A DNA stretch of 51,476 nt. It comes from Flammeovirgaceae bacterium. Its GTDB lineage: Bacteria > Bacteroidota > Bacteroidia > Cytophagales > Cyclobacteriaceae. Under the pieces are notes generated by a model. It was not told the origin of the DNA. It did not search any database and saw only the letters and a program-made list of their open reading frames with translations. A program made the position numbers and the translations under genes. The stretch lies in NCBI GenBank assembly GCA_016709845.1, contig JADJMA010000044.1, positions 1 through 51,476 of the forward strand, in the 5' to 3' direction. Positions 1-13,134 of the stretch are shown here, piece by piece. Numbering within the stretch: the stretch's first letter is position 1; each line of letters starts with the position of its first letter.

Positions 1-3000
1 AATGCTAATTATTTAGGTATTGATGTATTTACTAATACAGGGGCGAATCCCTTAACAGTAACATATACAATTGTTCCGGTAAGTGCAGCTAACTGTTTGG
101 GTGATCCGGCTACCGTAGTAGTAACCATTAATCCGGAACTTCAGTTGTTTCTAGCGTTAAACACTGCAGCATGTAGTGATCTGGCTATTGGGTTAACGCT
201 TAATACCAATGGCACTTCCGTGTCAGCTTCGGATTACAATATTATCGCCAGCACGATTGCGGGTGGTCTTACTGCGGGTGCAGGAAACGCAGTTGTTCCA
301 GCCAACAATGTGGCTGCCAATTACCTGATTAATGATGTGTACACAAACACAGGCGCTCTTCCACTGGATGTAACGTATACGGTGGTTCCAAGAAGCGCAG
401 ACTTATGTCTGGGAATGCAAAGATTATAACGATCACAATAAATCCGGAACCTGTAGTGTCGGCTGGTTTGGATGCAATTGTTTGTAGTGATGTGGTTACC
501 GGTCTTTTATTAAACACAAATGGAAGTTCTGTAAGTGCGGCTACCTATAATATTGCTGCGCAAACAGTAGATGCTGGGCTTACACCAGCGGGTACAAATG
601 TTGCTGTACCAGCGAATGGAGTTGCTGCCAATTATTTAGCAACCAATCGATATACCAATACAGGAGCAATTCCTTTGCTTGTAACGTACACGGTGATACC
701 TCGCAGTACAGCTGGATGTTTGGGTAATCCACAAAGTTATTACGTTTACGATCAATCCAGAACCAGTTGTTTCCAATGGCCTTGATATAACAGTTTGTAG
801 CGATTTGGTAATTGGCCTTGTGTTATCAACTAATGGAACTTCTGTGCTGCAAATGATTACAACATAACATCGTGTAATGATTCCGGCAGGATTGACCGCG
901 AGCCAGGCTAAATGCCGCTGTACCCGCAATGGGGGTAACTGCAAATTATCTGGCTTAGATAGCTAGTTGGCACCAACACAACAGCTTCCACATTAAATGT
1001 TACGTACACAATTGTTCCGAGAAGTGCAGTTTGTGTTTGGGTGATCCTAAGAGTGATTACCGTAACCATAGAATCCTGAACCTGTTGTCGCGACAATCTG
1101 GATGCAACAAAATGTAGTGATGTTGCAACGGGTCTAATATTAAATACAAATGGAACTTCTGTAGTTGCCGCTAATTATAATATTACAAATATTAACGTCC
1201 CGGGCGGCTTGGTGGCTGCAGGGTCTAATGCTGTCTTAGCCAATGGCGTGGTAGCAAACTACCTGGCCTTAGATGTTTTTACAAATACTGGTGGGGCGCC
1301 TTAGGTGTTCAATATACCGTTGTCCCAGTTAGCTTGGTAAGGTTGCGAAGGAAATCCAAAAGATTATTACCATTACCATCAATCCGAACCCGTCATAGCC
1401 ACTACTACGCTTGATGCAAGTATGTAGTGATTTAAATACCGGACTGGTGTTGAATACAAACGGTGTTTCAGTAGGTGCGGCAAGTTATAATATCATCACC
1501 AGAACGATTGCAGCTGGTCTTACCCTGCGGTAACCAATGGAGCTGTTCCGCCAATCTGGTAGCGGCTAATTATTTGGCTACCGATAAATTCACCAATACC
1601 GGAGCGCTACCGCTTACGGTTGTTTATGAAGTTAACGGAGTAAGCGCATCAATCTGTACCGGAGATATCCAAAGCATAACAATTACAATAAACCCAGAGC
1701 CCGTTCTTGCTGCTGGCCTTAATAGATCTGTTTGTAGTGATGTTGCCGGAGGCATTGTATTTTAATACCAATGGAACATCTGTGGCGGCTGCAAGCTATA
1801 ATGTTACAGCGGTATCCATAGCGGCTGGTTTAACTCCGGTGTCAACAGTTGCTATTCCGGCTACAGGAGTGGCGGCTAATTATTTAGCTACCGATACGTA
1901 CACGAATAGCGGAAATACCGCACTGGTCGTAGCGTATACCGTAGTGCCTGTCAGTGGTGGTAATTGTTTGGGCGATCCATTGGTTATTACGCAAACCGTA
2001 AACCCCGAACCTGTTTTGGGCCTACTTGACAAAACGGTTTGTAGTGATCTTCCCATTGGTATAACCCTGGCATCAAATGGCGTGTCTGTAGCGTCCACAA
2101 CATATAACGTGACCAATATCGTAGTTGACGGAGGTCTTGCAGCAGCAGGAACAAACGCGGCTATTCCTGCAAATGGGGTAGCATCAAATTATATTTTCAA
2201 TGATCAGTTCACCAATCCTGGAACTACGCAGTTAGCGGTACGCTACACCGTTGTTCCTGTTAGTGCAGCCTTATGTGTCGGTGATCCTGTGGTTGTTGTT
2301 ATTACCCTGGATCCAGAACCGGTAATGTCTCCAACCCTGGACCGATTAGTATGTAGTGATTTACCTGGAGGTTGTATTAAACACAAATGGCACCTCAGCC
2401 GCTGCGGCCAGTTATAACGTAACAAATATTGCTGTGGCAGGTGGGCTAATTGCGAAAGTCGGTAATGCGGTTGTTGCCAACGCAGTAGGTGTCAATTACC
2501 TCGCTGCCGACCAGTTTACAAATACCACAGGCTTAACACTTACAGTTACCTACACCGTAGTACCAGTTAGTGTCGTTGGCTGTTTAGGAAATCCATTAGA
2601 CGTCATTCTTTCTGTTGATCCAGAGCCTGTAGTTGATCCTGCTTTGGCCTCAAAATCAATTTGTAGCAGACAAATAACAAACATCACCTTGAATACCAAT
2701 GGAATCTCGGTGGCCGCTGCCAATTATAATGTTTCCTTGGTTAGTCAGGATGCAGGGCTTACCGGAGTGCCTACCGTGGGTGCAGGATTAGCAGATAACG
2801 CGATTCTGAATGATAATTTCATAAATGTTACAAGTACTCCACTTAAAGTTGTTTATCAGATTATACCTGTATCGGCAGGCAATTGTTTAGGAGATCCATT
2901 TAATATAACCGTAACGGTTAATGCGGAGCCGGTAATTAATCCTTTGTTAGATAATACCGTGTGTAGCCGGGATATTTCAGGTATCATACTGAGCACCAAT

Positions 3001-4890
3001 GGTACTTCAGTAGCTGCTAATTCGTATCGATTGGTTGGAGTAGTAGTTCCGGGCACAATCACAGCCGATGGATTGAATGTGGCGGCAGGTACTACCGGCA
3101 ATATCAACTTAATCCGAAACGATAAGTACACCAATACAACAGCAGTTCCTGTTGTGGTCGTGTATGAGATTGTTGGAATAAGCCCTGCACCCGCCATGTG
3201 CGAGGGGCTGTCTGAATTTATTAATCTTACGATCAATCCGGAACCAATCATGACCCCGGGAGTGGCTAACCTCTGCAGCGATGTGCCTTCTGGTATTATT
3301 GTTGGCCCCGCAGGAGGATCTGCGTTAATTACACAATTCGAATTAAAGAATATTGTAAAAGCTCCGGCTCTGGTAGCCGGTGGCAGCAACGCGGGCTTAG
3401 GTCTCTATGCTGCCAATTTACCGGGTGGGCAATCCGACTTCTTATCAAATGATACTTTCACGAATACAACCATTGGACCACTCATAGTTACTTATACGAT
3501 CGTTCCTATTGCTGGTGGTTGCCGCGGTCAAGATCAAACCGTAGTATTTACGGTTGACGCTGCACCTGCAGTGGATGATAATTTGAACAAGACGGTTTGT
3601 TCGGATGGAACCGCAGGAATTGTTTTTGCAACAGAAACATCCCCTCTAAGTGTGCAGCTGCTTCATATAATGTAATTACGATTACGGTGCAAGCTGGCTT
3701 AAGGAACGTGCAGGTAATGCCGGCCGTTCCCACGCAATGGCGTTACGGCAAATGATATTCAGGCGGATCAATTTAGAAATCCTACAAATGATCCATTAAT
3801 CGTAACGTATGGCGTACAGGCAGTTTCTGGCGCACCCTGTCTGGGTCCTGTCAGAAATATTATTCTCACCGTGGAACCCGAAATTATTGCGGCACCTGTA
3901 AATAATGCTCCGGCAATCTGTAGCACGGCTCTGACTGATATTGATCTGATCTCGCCTACCAATCCAACATCGGGCGTGGTAACCTTTAACTATACGGCTG
4001 TTTCTTCGGTGGGTGGATTGATCAGTGGGTTTGTTCCGGCATTGAATAACCTTCCGGAAAATTATAAGATTGCAGATGCTTTGGTAAACAATTCAGATAA
4101 TCCAGCAACCGTAACTTATTCTATTAGCGCGGTAGCAAATGGTGCAAGAAATGGAGCCGGCTGTTCAAGCTTCACCGCACCGTAGATGTTGTAGTTACAG
4201 TTGAGCCTAAACCAAAATTAATTGCCACCCCTCTATTCAAACGGTATGCGAAGAAATAGCCACTGCGGTTGCACTTAATAGTAATACCAATCCATCGGGT
4301 GGAGGTAATGTTCGATTCGAGTTGTTAAGTGCTAATGCTACGGGCGGTGTTACGGGCATGTCGGCTGTGGGTACCTTATTTAACCCGGGATCATCGCTGG
4401 CCGATGTTCTTGATAACCCTACTGTTACTTCGCAAACAGTAACCTACACCTTCCTACCAAGAATAATTGGTGGTTTAGGTTGTGCGGGCGATAATGTGGT
4501 AGTAACCATTACCGTCAATCCACTGCCAACTATTGTTGCCAGTGCCCAACCGGATATTTGTAGCGGTGACTTTGTGAACATCACCCTTACCCCGGATGTA
4601 GCAAATACCGTGGCTACGTGGACGGTTTCAGCGCCCGTAACCATTGTGGGTGAAAGTAATGGAGCGGGTAATCTGATTTTCCAGACGTTGTTCAACAATG
4701 GTACTATTCCCGAAACAGTAACCTACACGGTTACGCCTAAAGTGAATGGATGTAATGGCACACCATTTGTTGATGTGATTGTGAATCCAAAGCCGGTAAT
4801 TGTTGGCTTGCCAAACATGACCCAGTTTGTCATGGCAACGCCGCTAAAAGCGCTGAATAGCACCGTGGCCGGAAACTACCTTCGATTGGG
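1..4890 (+). repeat. Tandem ~310-bp coding repeats of the adhesin
   Basis: The TGTAGTGAT-like core (Cys-Ser-Asp) recurs at about 170, 484, 795, 1112, 1424, 1732, 2040, 2350, 2660, 2962, 3271, 3595, 3918, 4243 and 4557, a spacing of roughly 310 bp. Copies up to about 2.4 kb are closely alike. From 2.6 kb on they diverge: CSD becomes CSR, CSDG and CSGD, and unit lengths vary more. This fits recent expansion at the N-terminal side and older units toward the C-terminus. Confidence 0.85.
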
Positions 4891-7004
4891 TGGTTGATGA
4901 TCCGAGTGGGTTAGGGGTTCCTTTGGTTGGTTCGGGCAACGTAATCAATCAGCCTCTTACCAATACAACAGGATCGCAAGCCAGTCTTACCTATACGATT
5001 ACGCCTACAGGGCCGGGTTCATGTCCGGGTGATCAAAAGATCATGATTGTAACGGTAGGTCCTCAAATAAACGCCTTGTTTGTAAATCCAAGTTCGAGCA
5101 TCTGTAAAGGCAGCTCCAGAGTTTCTGATTATTCAATTGATGGTCAGGCGCCTTTCCAGTTGGTTTACAATGATGGTACTTCCAATATCACGGTAAATAA
5201 TGCCGGTAACTTTAAAGTAATTCAGGTTACGCCAACCGCTACCACCACGTACACACTCGTATCCGTGAAAGATGCATTCAATTGTCCGTTCACTCCGGTG
5301 GGTCAATCCGTAACGTAACAGTGGGCGAGACGGATGCTAACTTTAGCATCGTGGGGCCAGCTTCCTCTTGCGGTCCATACAATGCGACCTTCCAGTTTAA
5401 TCAGGTGGCAGGAACACAATATACCTGGCAATGGTTTGATGGCTCTCCGGACGATGTATTCCTTGCTGCCACCACCATTCCGAATAATACGATAAGAATC
5501 CGAACGCAGCCATCACGTATAAGGTAACGTTAAGAACGCAATTGCCGGCTCCGTTCCCAGGTTGCTTTAAAACGCAAACGCACAACGTAACGGTATTTCC
5601 CCAATCATCACGAATGCCTTCCCCGATCGCTCGGAGATTTGTAGTGGCGAGAATATCCAATTCTTTAACCAAAGCTTTGGAGCCACATCACATACCTGGT
5701 TCTATCGCGTGCAAGGAACAGCAACACAAATTGACATCAGAAACACCCCAACGGTTAATTACAACTTTATAAATACATCAACCACCAACCCGATTATTTA
5801 TGAAGTGGTCTATCAGGCCGACAATGGAAATTGTCCTGCTCCTGATGTAGTAATTCCCATCACGGTGTACAGAGCAATTACGGCCGGATTTAATGAAGGA
5901 ACAGTACCGCCATTTATTGGTGGAAACTCAACGGTTACCTTTACCAATACTTCTGTGCCGGTGGACGTTACACAATTCAGGTATGAATGGACTTTTGGAT
6001 TAAATGCAACCCCGGCAACAGGTAATGGCGCGGGTCCTTTCACAATAAACTATAGCTCACCAGGTCCTCGGGATATTAGTCTTAAAGTGGTGAACATAGC
6101 TGCAGAGGCTGCTTTCTTAGGTTGCGAAAGTTCGTTTACCAAAACAATTAATGTTCAATTACTCCCACTGGTTGCAGCCTTTAAGGCTGATCCATTAAGA
6201 GGCTGTTTCCCATCTAATATCACGGTAACTGAAAATACGTCTACGGGTGATGTGATGGATTGGCGTGTCGTGGATAGCAATGGTCGCATTGCTGCAACCT
6301 CCAGTGCTCCGCTGCCTGTATTTAAAATTACAAACCCGGGCATCTATTCAATATTCCTCACTACCTCAAATTCCATAACGGGTCAGGTGGCCAACACCCA
6401 ACAAGATAACTTCGAAGTATTTGATCTGCCGATTGCTTCCTTTGATTTACGACCAACCACGGTGTATGTTCCGGACACGGAGTTAACAACTTTTAACTTC
6501 AGTACGGGAGCAACAGATTACGATTGGGATTTTGGAGATGGAGGTACTTCGGTAGACGTTGAACCTACGTATGTATATAAAGTAGAAGGCGCCTATAATG
6601 TTCGGTTAATTGCCCGCAACGATCATGGTCAGGGTGTTGTTTGTACCGATACGCTCAGTCGCAAAGTAACGGCCAAGCAGGGTGGTGTAACCAAGGTGCC
6701 GAATGCCTTTACCCCTAATCCAAACGGACCAAGTGGCGGCAATGGCGGTGGCGGTTCTGGTGGTAACGGAACATTCAACGATGTTTTCTTACCAATCGTA
6801 AAAGGAGCGGAGGAATTCAATATGCAGATCTTTGATCGGTGGGGTAATCTGATCTTTGAAAGCAATAGTAACAGTGTAGGATGGGATGGATATGATGCCA
6901 ATGGTAAATTAATGCCAGCCGGAGTGTATGTTTATAAACTAACCGTCAGGCTGTCCGATGGTCAGCGGTCAACACAAATTGGAGATGTATCCATGATTCG
7001 TTAA
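1..7004 (+). CDS. Giant repeat adhesin with T9SS type B C-terminal domain (5' partial)
   Basis: Surface or secreted adhesin-like protein, cut by the left edge. The first ~4.9 kb encode about 15 copies of a ~104-residue beta-rich unit recognisable by VCSD, LNTNGTSV, YTVVPVS, CLGDP and PEPV motifs. Then come less regular beta domains, one clear PKD domain near 6430-6650 (YDWDFGDGG), a Gly/Asn-rich linker near 6725-6775, and a terminal CHU_C domain (VPNAFTPN, FNDVFLP, IFDRWGN, GWDGY, GVYVYKL) ending in Arg. That last domain is the type B type IX secretion signal. The reading frame changes near 410, 730, several times between 780 and 1470, then near 1760, 2370, 3660-3720, 4190, 4885, 5310 and 5525-5700, while the repeat pattern continues, so I read one gene with base-loss errors. 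A PorP/SprF gene follows 13 bases later and is probably its secretion partner. Ligand unknown. Confidence 0.85.
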
Positions 7005-7017
7005 ATATGTATTGAGA

Positions 7018-8056
7018 ATGAACAGGAAGAAATTTTTTATACATCTTATGTGGCGTGGTTTTTTATAACCTCAGCATGTTTTGCTCAGGATCCGCAATTC
7101 TCGCAATACTATGCTTCGCCCTTTGTATTTAAATCCCGGATTTACCGGTATTACACCCCAGCAACGTCTTACAAGTAATTATAGAATTCAATGGCCCAAT
7201 CTTCCGCAAGCTTACGTGACCTATGCAGCGAGCTATGATATTTTTGTAGATGAATTGAAGAGTGGATTTGGACTATTAGCCACCACCGATAAAATGGGTT
7301 CAGCAGGATGGCGAACAACAACGGTGGGTCTCAATTATAGTTACAAGGTTAGAATGAATGACAAAATTGTCTTCTCCTCCGGGTTTATATTTTGGGTATG
7401 GCATTAATGGTCTCGACCGAAGTAAATTACAATTAGGCGATGGGTTGGAGTATGATGGAATCTCACTGGATCCGGATTTACAGAAATTAGGGAATCAACA
7501 ATATTTTGATTTTGGGTCTGGCTTTCTTTTTTACAGTCGCACGTTATGGCTTGGGGCCGCCTTCAGTCATATGAATCAACCCAACTTATCCATCTTGAAT
7601 GATGTAAGCAGGTTGCCCATGAAAACTACCATCCATGGCGGAGCCCGACTTACATTAACTTCCGGCCCCAGAGAAGCAGACCGCGCATCGTACCTTACAC
7701 CATCCTTCATTTTTAGAAAACAAGGCCCAATCAGTCAGTTGGATTTTGGTATGAATTATCACATCGATCCAATTTCTATTGGGGTGTGGTATCGGGGTAA
7801 ACCCTTTCAAACAAATTATATAGGCACCGTGAATCAGGATGCATTGATTTTCACACTGGGACTTTACTTAAGCAGTTTTACGGTCGGCTATAGCTACGAT
7901 TTTACAATCTCAGAACTATCTACCACCTCTGGCGGTGCACATGAAATCTCCATAGTCTATGAGTTTGTTGCAAAACCCCTGCATAAAGGAATTAAAAAGC
8001 GCAACAGGCTAATCCCTTGCCCTACCTTTAATACGAAGAAGAGTTTCTGGAATTAA
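7018..8056 (+). CDS. PorP/SprF family T9SS outer-membrane protein (first copy)
   Basis: About 346 residues if three frame breaks are repaired. It has a hydrophobic leader ending CFAQ, the family hallmark DPQFSQYYASP..YLNPGFTG, and a C-terminal GYSYDFTISEL..GGAHEISI strand pattern. SprF of Flavobacterium johnsoniae is needed for export of the type B cargo SprB; this copy directly follows a type B cargo gene and is probably its dedicated partner. Breaks lie near 7063 (in a T run of the leader), near 7131 (one extra G between the ASPF and YLNP parts) and near 7380. The ATG at 7018 gives the leader in frame with QDPQFS once the first break is repaired. It resembles the second copy at 12046-13059 along its whole length. 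Confidence 0.85.
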
Positions 8057-8328
8057 ATCAGTAGTCCGTATTATTTACTAAGCTGGCACAAAACTTCAAA
8101 TCTTTGCGTTTTTCTTTGCGGCTTTGCGTGCAAAATTCAAAAGAACTTATGAAGTCCAGTGTATTTAAATCTTCCAACTTTTTCAGTTGGTAACTACTAC
8201 CTATCCTCTATTTTATAAGATTTACCTTTCATTCTGTCAATCAAACGACAGGTTTAACGAAATAACTTTTCTCTCCTTATTAAGGGTGTCTTGGTGTGGC
8301 TTTATCGATTGTTCAATCGAATTAAAGC
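8057..8328. other. Intergenic region upstream of PKD protein
   Basis: No convincing gene. It holds a TTTGCGTTTTTCTTTGCGG-type repetitive stretch near 8103-8130 and a small perfect palindrome at 8305-8320 (TCGATTG, two bases, CAATCGA) just before the start codon of the next gene. The palindrome could be an operator or nothing; no function can be read from it. Confidence 0.4.
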
Positions 8329-11300
8329 ATGGTGCAGAAAAGGTTTTTATTTGTAGTAGCGATTCTCATTCTATCCTTAATAAGCGTGCGTTCCTATTCC
8401 CAATGTGGTGGAATTATGGAACCTGGGTTTGCGTTTCTTACAAGTAGTCGTGGCTGTGCCCCATTTACGGTAAACATCCAAACGCTTTATTTATCCTCCG
8501 TTCCGGGTACCCAATATTTTATTAACTGGGGCGATGGCACACCAGAAGAGACCTACAACCAGGTGGCGGCTGGTGGTGTTAACTTGGTGCATACCTATCC
8601 CAATACTTCCGTTAATTGTGGCTATGATGTAATCATCGATGCATCGAATGCCTGTAACCCAAGAGGCAGTGTTGTACCCATCAATACCCAGGTAATTGTA
8701 TGGACGAATGATGTCATTTCAATTAACCCTTCCGTGTTCCGTGTTTGTCAGGGTTATGCGACAGATGTATTGTTTAGAGACGACAGTGATTGGAATTGTT
8801 TTCCGAGAGCCACGCGGGAAAATAATGAACCGCGATGGATTCAATGGCTTTATGGTACCGGACCTATGGGTATGCAGATTCCAGGCATAGGAATTAATTC
8901 GTTAGTGCCCGGAGGATTTCCTTATTTAGATCCGGCCCCCGCAAAAAATCCGATCTACCCCGTGCTGGCTCCCGGCCAGATTAGTTTACCGATCAATGTT
9001 CCGATAACCACACCAGCTGATTTAGGGAAAGAGTTTATAATCACACTAAAAAACTGGAATCAATGTAACGCCTATGATAACAACCTGGTGGATGGCAATC
9101 CTTTCAATCCCGTATCAAGGAATTTAATTAATGGCGACAATGCGCCACAAATAACAACCGCTCGAATTGTTATTGTGCCCGCACCGCAACCAGATTTCCT
9201 TACGCGGCTGGGGGATTCAGCCGGTCCTGTTCAAGCTGTCTTTTGCGTAGGGGACAACATTTATTTTGATAACGAAACCCCTGCCATTGGGGGCGCTTCA
9301 TTTGCCAATACCTGGCAATTTTTCGATAACCCAACTGGAGTAGGGGTACCTCTATCTACCTCCACCAATACCAACCCAACGTTTGCCTATCCCACTTCGG
9401 GCCAGAAACTAATCCGCCTTTCCGTTCATGATCAAAACGCGGCTGGTAACTGCGTAGCCTTAATTGAAAAAGTAATTAGCATTTCGCCATCGCTGATTGC
9501 TAAAATTCAGGTAACGGATTTTACAGACAATCCAATCGTAGCGGACTTTTGTCAGAATTCAAGTGCACCACTAAACACATTCGAAGTACGATTCCATGAT
9601 ACTTCACTAGGCATGGTAACACCAACAACGCAATGGCGCTGGGAATTTTATAATGAAGCGAATGTATTAGTCCGTCAAGACCCTCCCTTGGGAGCATTTT
9701 CTTCCGTTGCCCTTGGTCCCTTTGATGAGACGTTTATTAAGCGCGGTACGTATAGAGTCCGCTTAATTGTTCGCGATAATGTTACGTCTTGCGAAACCGT
9801 GGATGAAGTACAGGTCCGTGTTTTTGAAAATCCAGTCCCGCTCTTTACGGCCAGTCGCGTGTGCGTGGGGCAAGTCACTTCTTTTATAGAAAACTCTACA
9901 TTACAAGCAATCACTGGCGAAGTGATTTCCTTGCGGGAATGGGATTTTGATTATGATGGCGTAACCTTTACAAAAGATCCTGTCTTCGATAACCAAAGTA
10001 CTTTTACCCGTTCGCTGGGAAGCGCAGGTACGTATAAGGTTGCGTTGCGGGTAACGTCCAGTATCTCTGGTTGTACTGAAATGTTGGTTACACCGGTCAT
10101 CGTGGATGCATTACCATTAGCAAGTTTTACACCCGATGTCACTTCTGGGTGCAGTGTGCTCACCGTTAATTTTACCAATACCAGTGTGTTGGGCCAGCCC
10201 GATGTAATCGATCGGTTTGTATGGGAAGTTGACGAACGTCAAGGCCTGGGGTTTGTACCCATCGGTACGCAGTCTCCTTCCGATCCATTGTTTACCAACC
10301 AATTCACGTATTCATTTGAAAATATTTCAACCGTCAATAAAGTAGTCGATGTAAGGCTTCGCGCCATGACCATCAACACGTGTGAAACAGTTTCTGGTGC
10401 CGTAGCGATTACCATCTTTCCAGGAACTCGTTCCGGGTTTCTTTCCACCAACTATTCTCCTTTTAACGATAACTGCTCTCCGCAGACAATCAATTTTTCA
10501 GTTGATGCGGAAACGCAGTCTTTAAATCCTACGGAATATCGCTGGCGCATCAGTGATACCTCTGGCATCCTCGATGAAATCAGTTCCGGAACAACACCAA
10601 ATTTTTCTTATCCATTTGTGAACAACACCCAGGCATTAAAGGATTTTAATATTACACTCATTACAACGTTGGCTTCCAGTTGCTTTGGCGATTCAACCCG
10701 AACTATTCGAATCAGTCCGGTGCCTACATCTGCCTTTACGATTGACACGGTACAGTTTGATTGCAACGTTTTACGAATTCGTGCGTCAGCGGAACAAAAG
10801 GGATTATCCTCGTATCATTGGCGAATCCTTGAAAATGGAATCCCTACGGTAGACCTGGCTTCCACGCAATCAGAGATTGAACAAACTTTCAACAGACCTG
10901 CGGGTGTTGATATCACCGCACAAATTTCTCTGGACACTAAAAACTTTGCGAACTGTGCGAGTACCCTAACCACACACTCAATTCTTATCCCCAAAAAGGA
11001 TAATATAAATACAGCCTTTACGGCAACGCCTGTAAGTCAATCATTGCCTGCATCAACGATTACCATTACCAATAACACAAATCCCGGACCGTGGTCTTAT
11101 CAATGGGACTTTGGCGATGGACAAACTTCGACCGACCCATTAGTAAACGCACATACGTATTCAACCTATGGTGTCTACACCATCCGGCTTACCGTTACCA
11201 ATAATGTATGTATCGAAACGCAAACGCAACAAATTGAAATTCTGGCGATCCCACCGATAGTAAATTTTAGTTATGATCCGGCTTTGGCTGTGCACCGCTT

Positions 11301-12046
11301 ACGGTTAATTTCACTAACCTTTCTCAGTTTGCCGATCCCTCCACGTATCAATGGAATTTTGGCGATCAGGCCACGTCAAAAATGATTGACCCTACACACG
11401 TATTACCAACCCGGAAAATATTCGGTGTCCTTATCTGCGTCTAATGTAACAGGCCAGATAATTACTGAAACAAAGCAAGCCATCATCGAGGTGTTTCCTC
11501 GTCCCGATGCCGAGTTTGAAACTAAACCTAAGCTAATCTATATCCCCGGGGGAATTCTCTATACCGACAATCGAAGTTTTAATGCAACCCGCTTTGTTTG
11601 GGATTTTGGTGATGGATCGACTACTACTGAATTTGAGCCGGAACACAAGTACAAAGAGGAAGGATTCTATAGCGTTAAACTCATAGCGATCAATCAATAT
11701 GAATGTGCGGATACCACGATTCAACAAAACAGTGTAAAGGTTCAAAAAAGGTGGGCAGGTCTTAATTCCGAATGCCTTTTCGCCCGGGCAGGGTAATGCG
11801 GGCACGGGCAATGATGGAAAGAATGATGTGTTTCTTCCGCTCATGCGTGGCGTAGCAGAATTTGAATTGTTGATTTTCAATCGCTGGGGTGAATTGTTAT
11901 TTGAAAGCCGCGATCCAGAATTCGGTTGGGATGGCACCTATAAAGGGAAGCCCTGTCAGCAAGATGTGTATATCTATAAGCTGGCCGCTTCGTATGAAAC
12001 GGGAGAAAAGGTGGTGCGGGTAGGGGATGTAAACTTGATTCGCTGA
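8329..12046 (+). CDS. Large PKD-domain surface protein with T9SS type B C-terminal domain
   Basis: About 1240 residues. The start at 8329 gives a classic leader (KRFLFVVAILILSLISV, cleavage after SYSQ). Several PKD or PKD-like domains follow, with INWGDGT near residue 65, REWDFDYDG near 540, YQWDFGDGQ near 925, YQWNFGDQ near 1010 and FVWDFGDGS near 1085. The C-terminal CHU_C sorting domain (IPNAFSPG, NDVFLPL, IFNRWGE, GWDGTYKG, DVYIYKL, VNLIR) marks it as type IX secretion cargo anchored or released at the surface. Frame breaks: one G missing near 11287, a compensating break near 11397, and one in an A run near 11748. The stop overlaps the next start (TGATG), so it is translationally coupled to its PorP/SprF partner. 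PKD domains usually mediate protein or polysaccharide contact; the ligand is unknown. Confidence 0.87.
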
Positions 12047-13059
12047 TGAAAAAGCAGACACTCCTTTTATTTTTTCTTGGAATGGGGATGGCAGTTCACG
12101 CGCAAGATCCACAGTTCTCTCAATACTATGCAGCTCCCCTTTATCTGAACCCAGCGTTTACCGGTACCACGCAAGACCATCGCTTTATTGCTAACTACAG
12201 AAATCAATGGCCGAATGCCGCGCGAGGATTTATAACGACTGCATTTTCTTACGACTATAGCCTGAATCAGTATAACAGCGGCATTGGTTTTATGGCCATG
12301 GTCGATCAGGCCGGTACGGCCGGTATGAAATCATCCCAGTTTAATTTTCTGTATTCCTATAAATGGCGTGTATCTAATTCATGGGTTGTTTCTGCCGGAC
12401 TAAATTTTGGGTACGCTTTTCGATCGGTCGATTGGAATAAACTCGTATTTGGCGATCAACTTCAATTTGATGCAGATGGAACTACGCCCAGTGATGACCC
12501 GGCTCTTTACAATCTCAATACGGCCAGTTATTTCGACTTTAATTCTGGTGCATTGGCTTACAATAAAAACTTTTGGATTGGTTTTTCGGTTAGTCACCTC
12601 AACACACCTAACCGATCTATGCTCGATGAGGAATCGTTAGTTCCTATCAAAACAAGTATCCATGGAGGGTTCCGCATTCCTTTGTATGTGGGTCCTTTTA
12701 AGAAAGATCATATTTCTGTTTTGTCGCCCTCTTTTGTTTATAAGCGACAAGCTCAGTTCGATCAGCTGGATATAGGGCTGCATTTTCTGTATGATCCCGT
12801 CATGATTGGGTTATGGTACCGGGGTATTCCGGTGCAACAAAATGTGAAAGACAATATCAGTCAGGATGCGCTGGTGCTGGTCTTGGGTTTTCAATTCGAA
12901 AAACTGGAGGTTGGGTACAGTTATGACTTTACGGTTTCTGAGTTAGGTCCTATTTCTGGGGGAGCCCACGAAGTAGCCCTCAAGTATAAGTTGGATATTC
13001 AAACTCAATCCAAAACCAAAAAAAAAGGAAAAGTTTATTCCATGCCCCACGTTTATTAA
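12046..13059 (+). CDS. PorP/SprF family T9SS outer-membrane protein (second copy)
   Basis: Intact, 337 residues. The leader (QTLLLFFLGMGMAVHAQ) is followed by DPQFSQYYAAPLYLNPAFTG, the family signature, then alternating beta-strand segments and the conserved end VGYSYDFTVSELG..GGAHEVALKYK. It is predicted to be an outer-membrane beta-barrel that helps a type B cargo through the type IX system. The start codon overlaps the stop of the PKD cargo gene (TGATG), the strongest sign that the two work as a pair. It ends in a basic tail (KTKKKGK). Confidence 0.92.
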   Translation: MKKQTLLLFFLGMGMAVHAQDPQFSQYYAAPLYLNPAFTGTTQDHRFIANYRNQWPNAARGFITTAFSYDYSLNQYNSGIGFMAMVDQAGTAGMKSSQFNFLYSYKWRVSNSWVVSAGLNFGYAFRSVDWNKLVFGDQLQFDADGTTPSDDPALYNLNTASYFDFNSGALAYNKNFWIGFSVSHLNTPNRSMLDEESLVPIKTSIHGGFRIPLYVGPFKKDHISVLSPSFVYKRQAQFDQLDIGLHFLYDPVMIGLWYRGIPVQQNVKDNISQDALVLVLGFQFEKLEVGYSYDFTVSELGPISGGAHEVALKYKLDIQTQSKTKKKGKVYSMPHVY

Positions 13060-13106
13060 GAAATAGGAGTGTTTTTTAATGTGACTCCATATTCCTGATT
13101 CCTTCT

Positions 13107-13114
13107 TACCTTTG
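13107..13114 (+). promoter_or_regulatory. Bacteroidota-type -7 promoter box
   Basis: TACCTTTG fits the Bacteroidota -7 consensus TAnnTTTG and lies 21 bases before the start codon of the tRNA nucleotidyltransferase. I do not see a clean -33 TTTG at the proper distance, so this is a candidate only. Confidence 0.5.
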
Positions 13115-13134
13115 AGGTCATTTTTGAGGGTAGA

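Noticed and set aside
1..4890. 310-bp tandem repeats as a non-coding satellite
   Set aside because: The units keep an open frame with conserved protein motifs across breaks and lead into a T9SS sorting domain, so they are coding.
8187..8447. 86-residue plus-strand ORF ahead of the PKD protein
   Set aside because: It overlaps the signal peptide region of the PKD protein in another frame and has no gene-like features.
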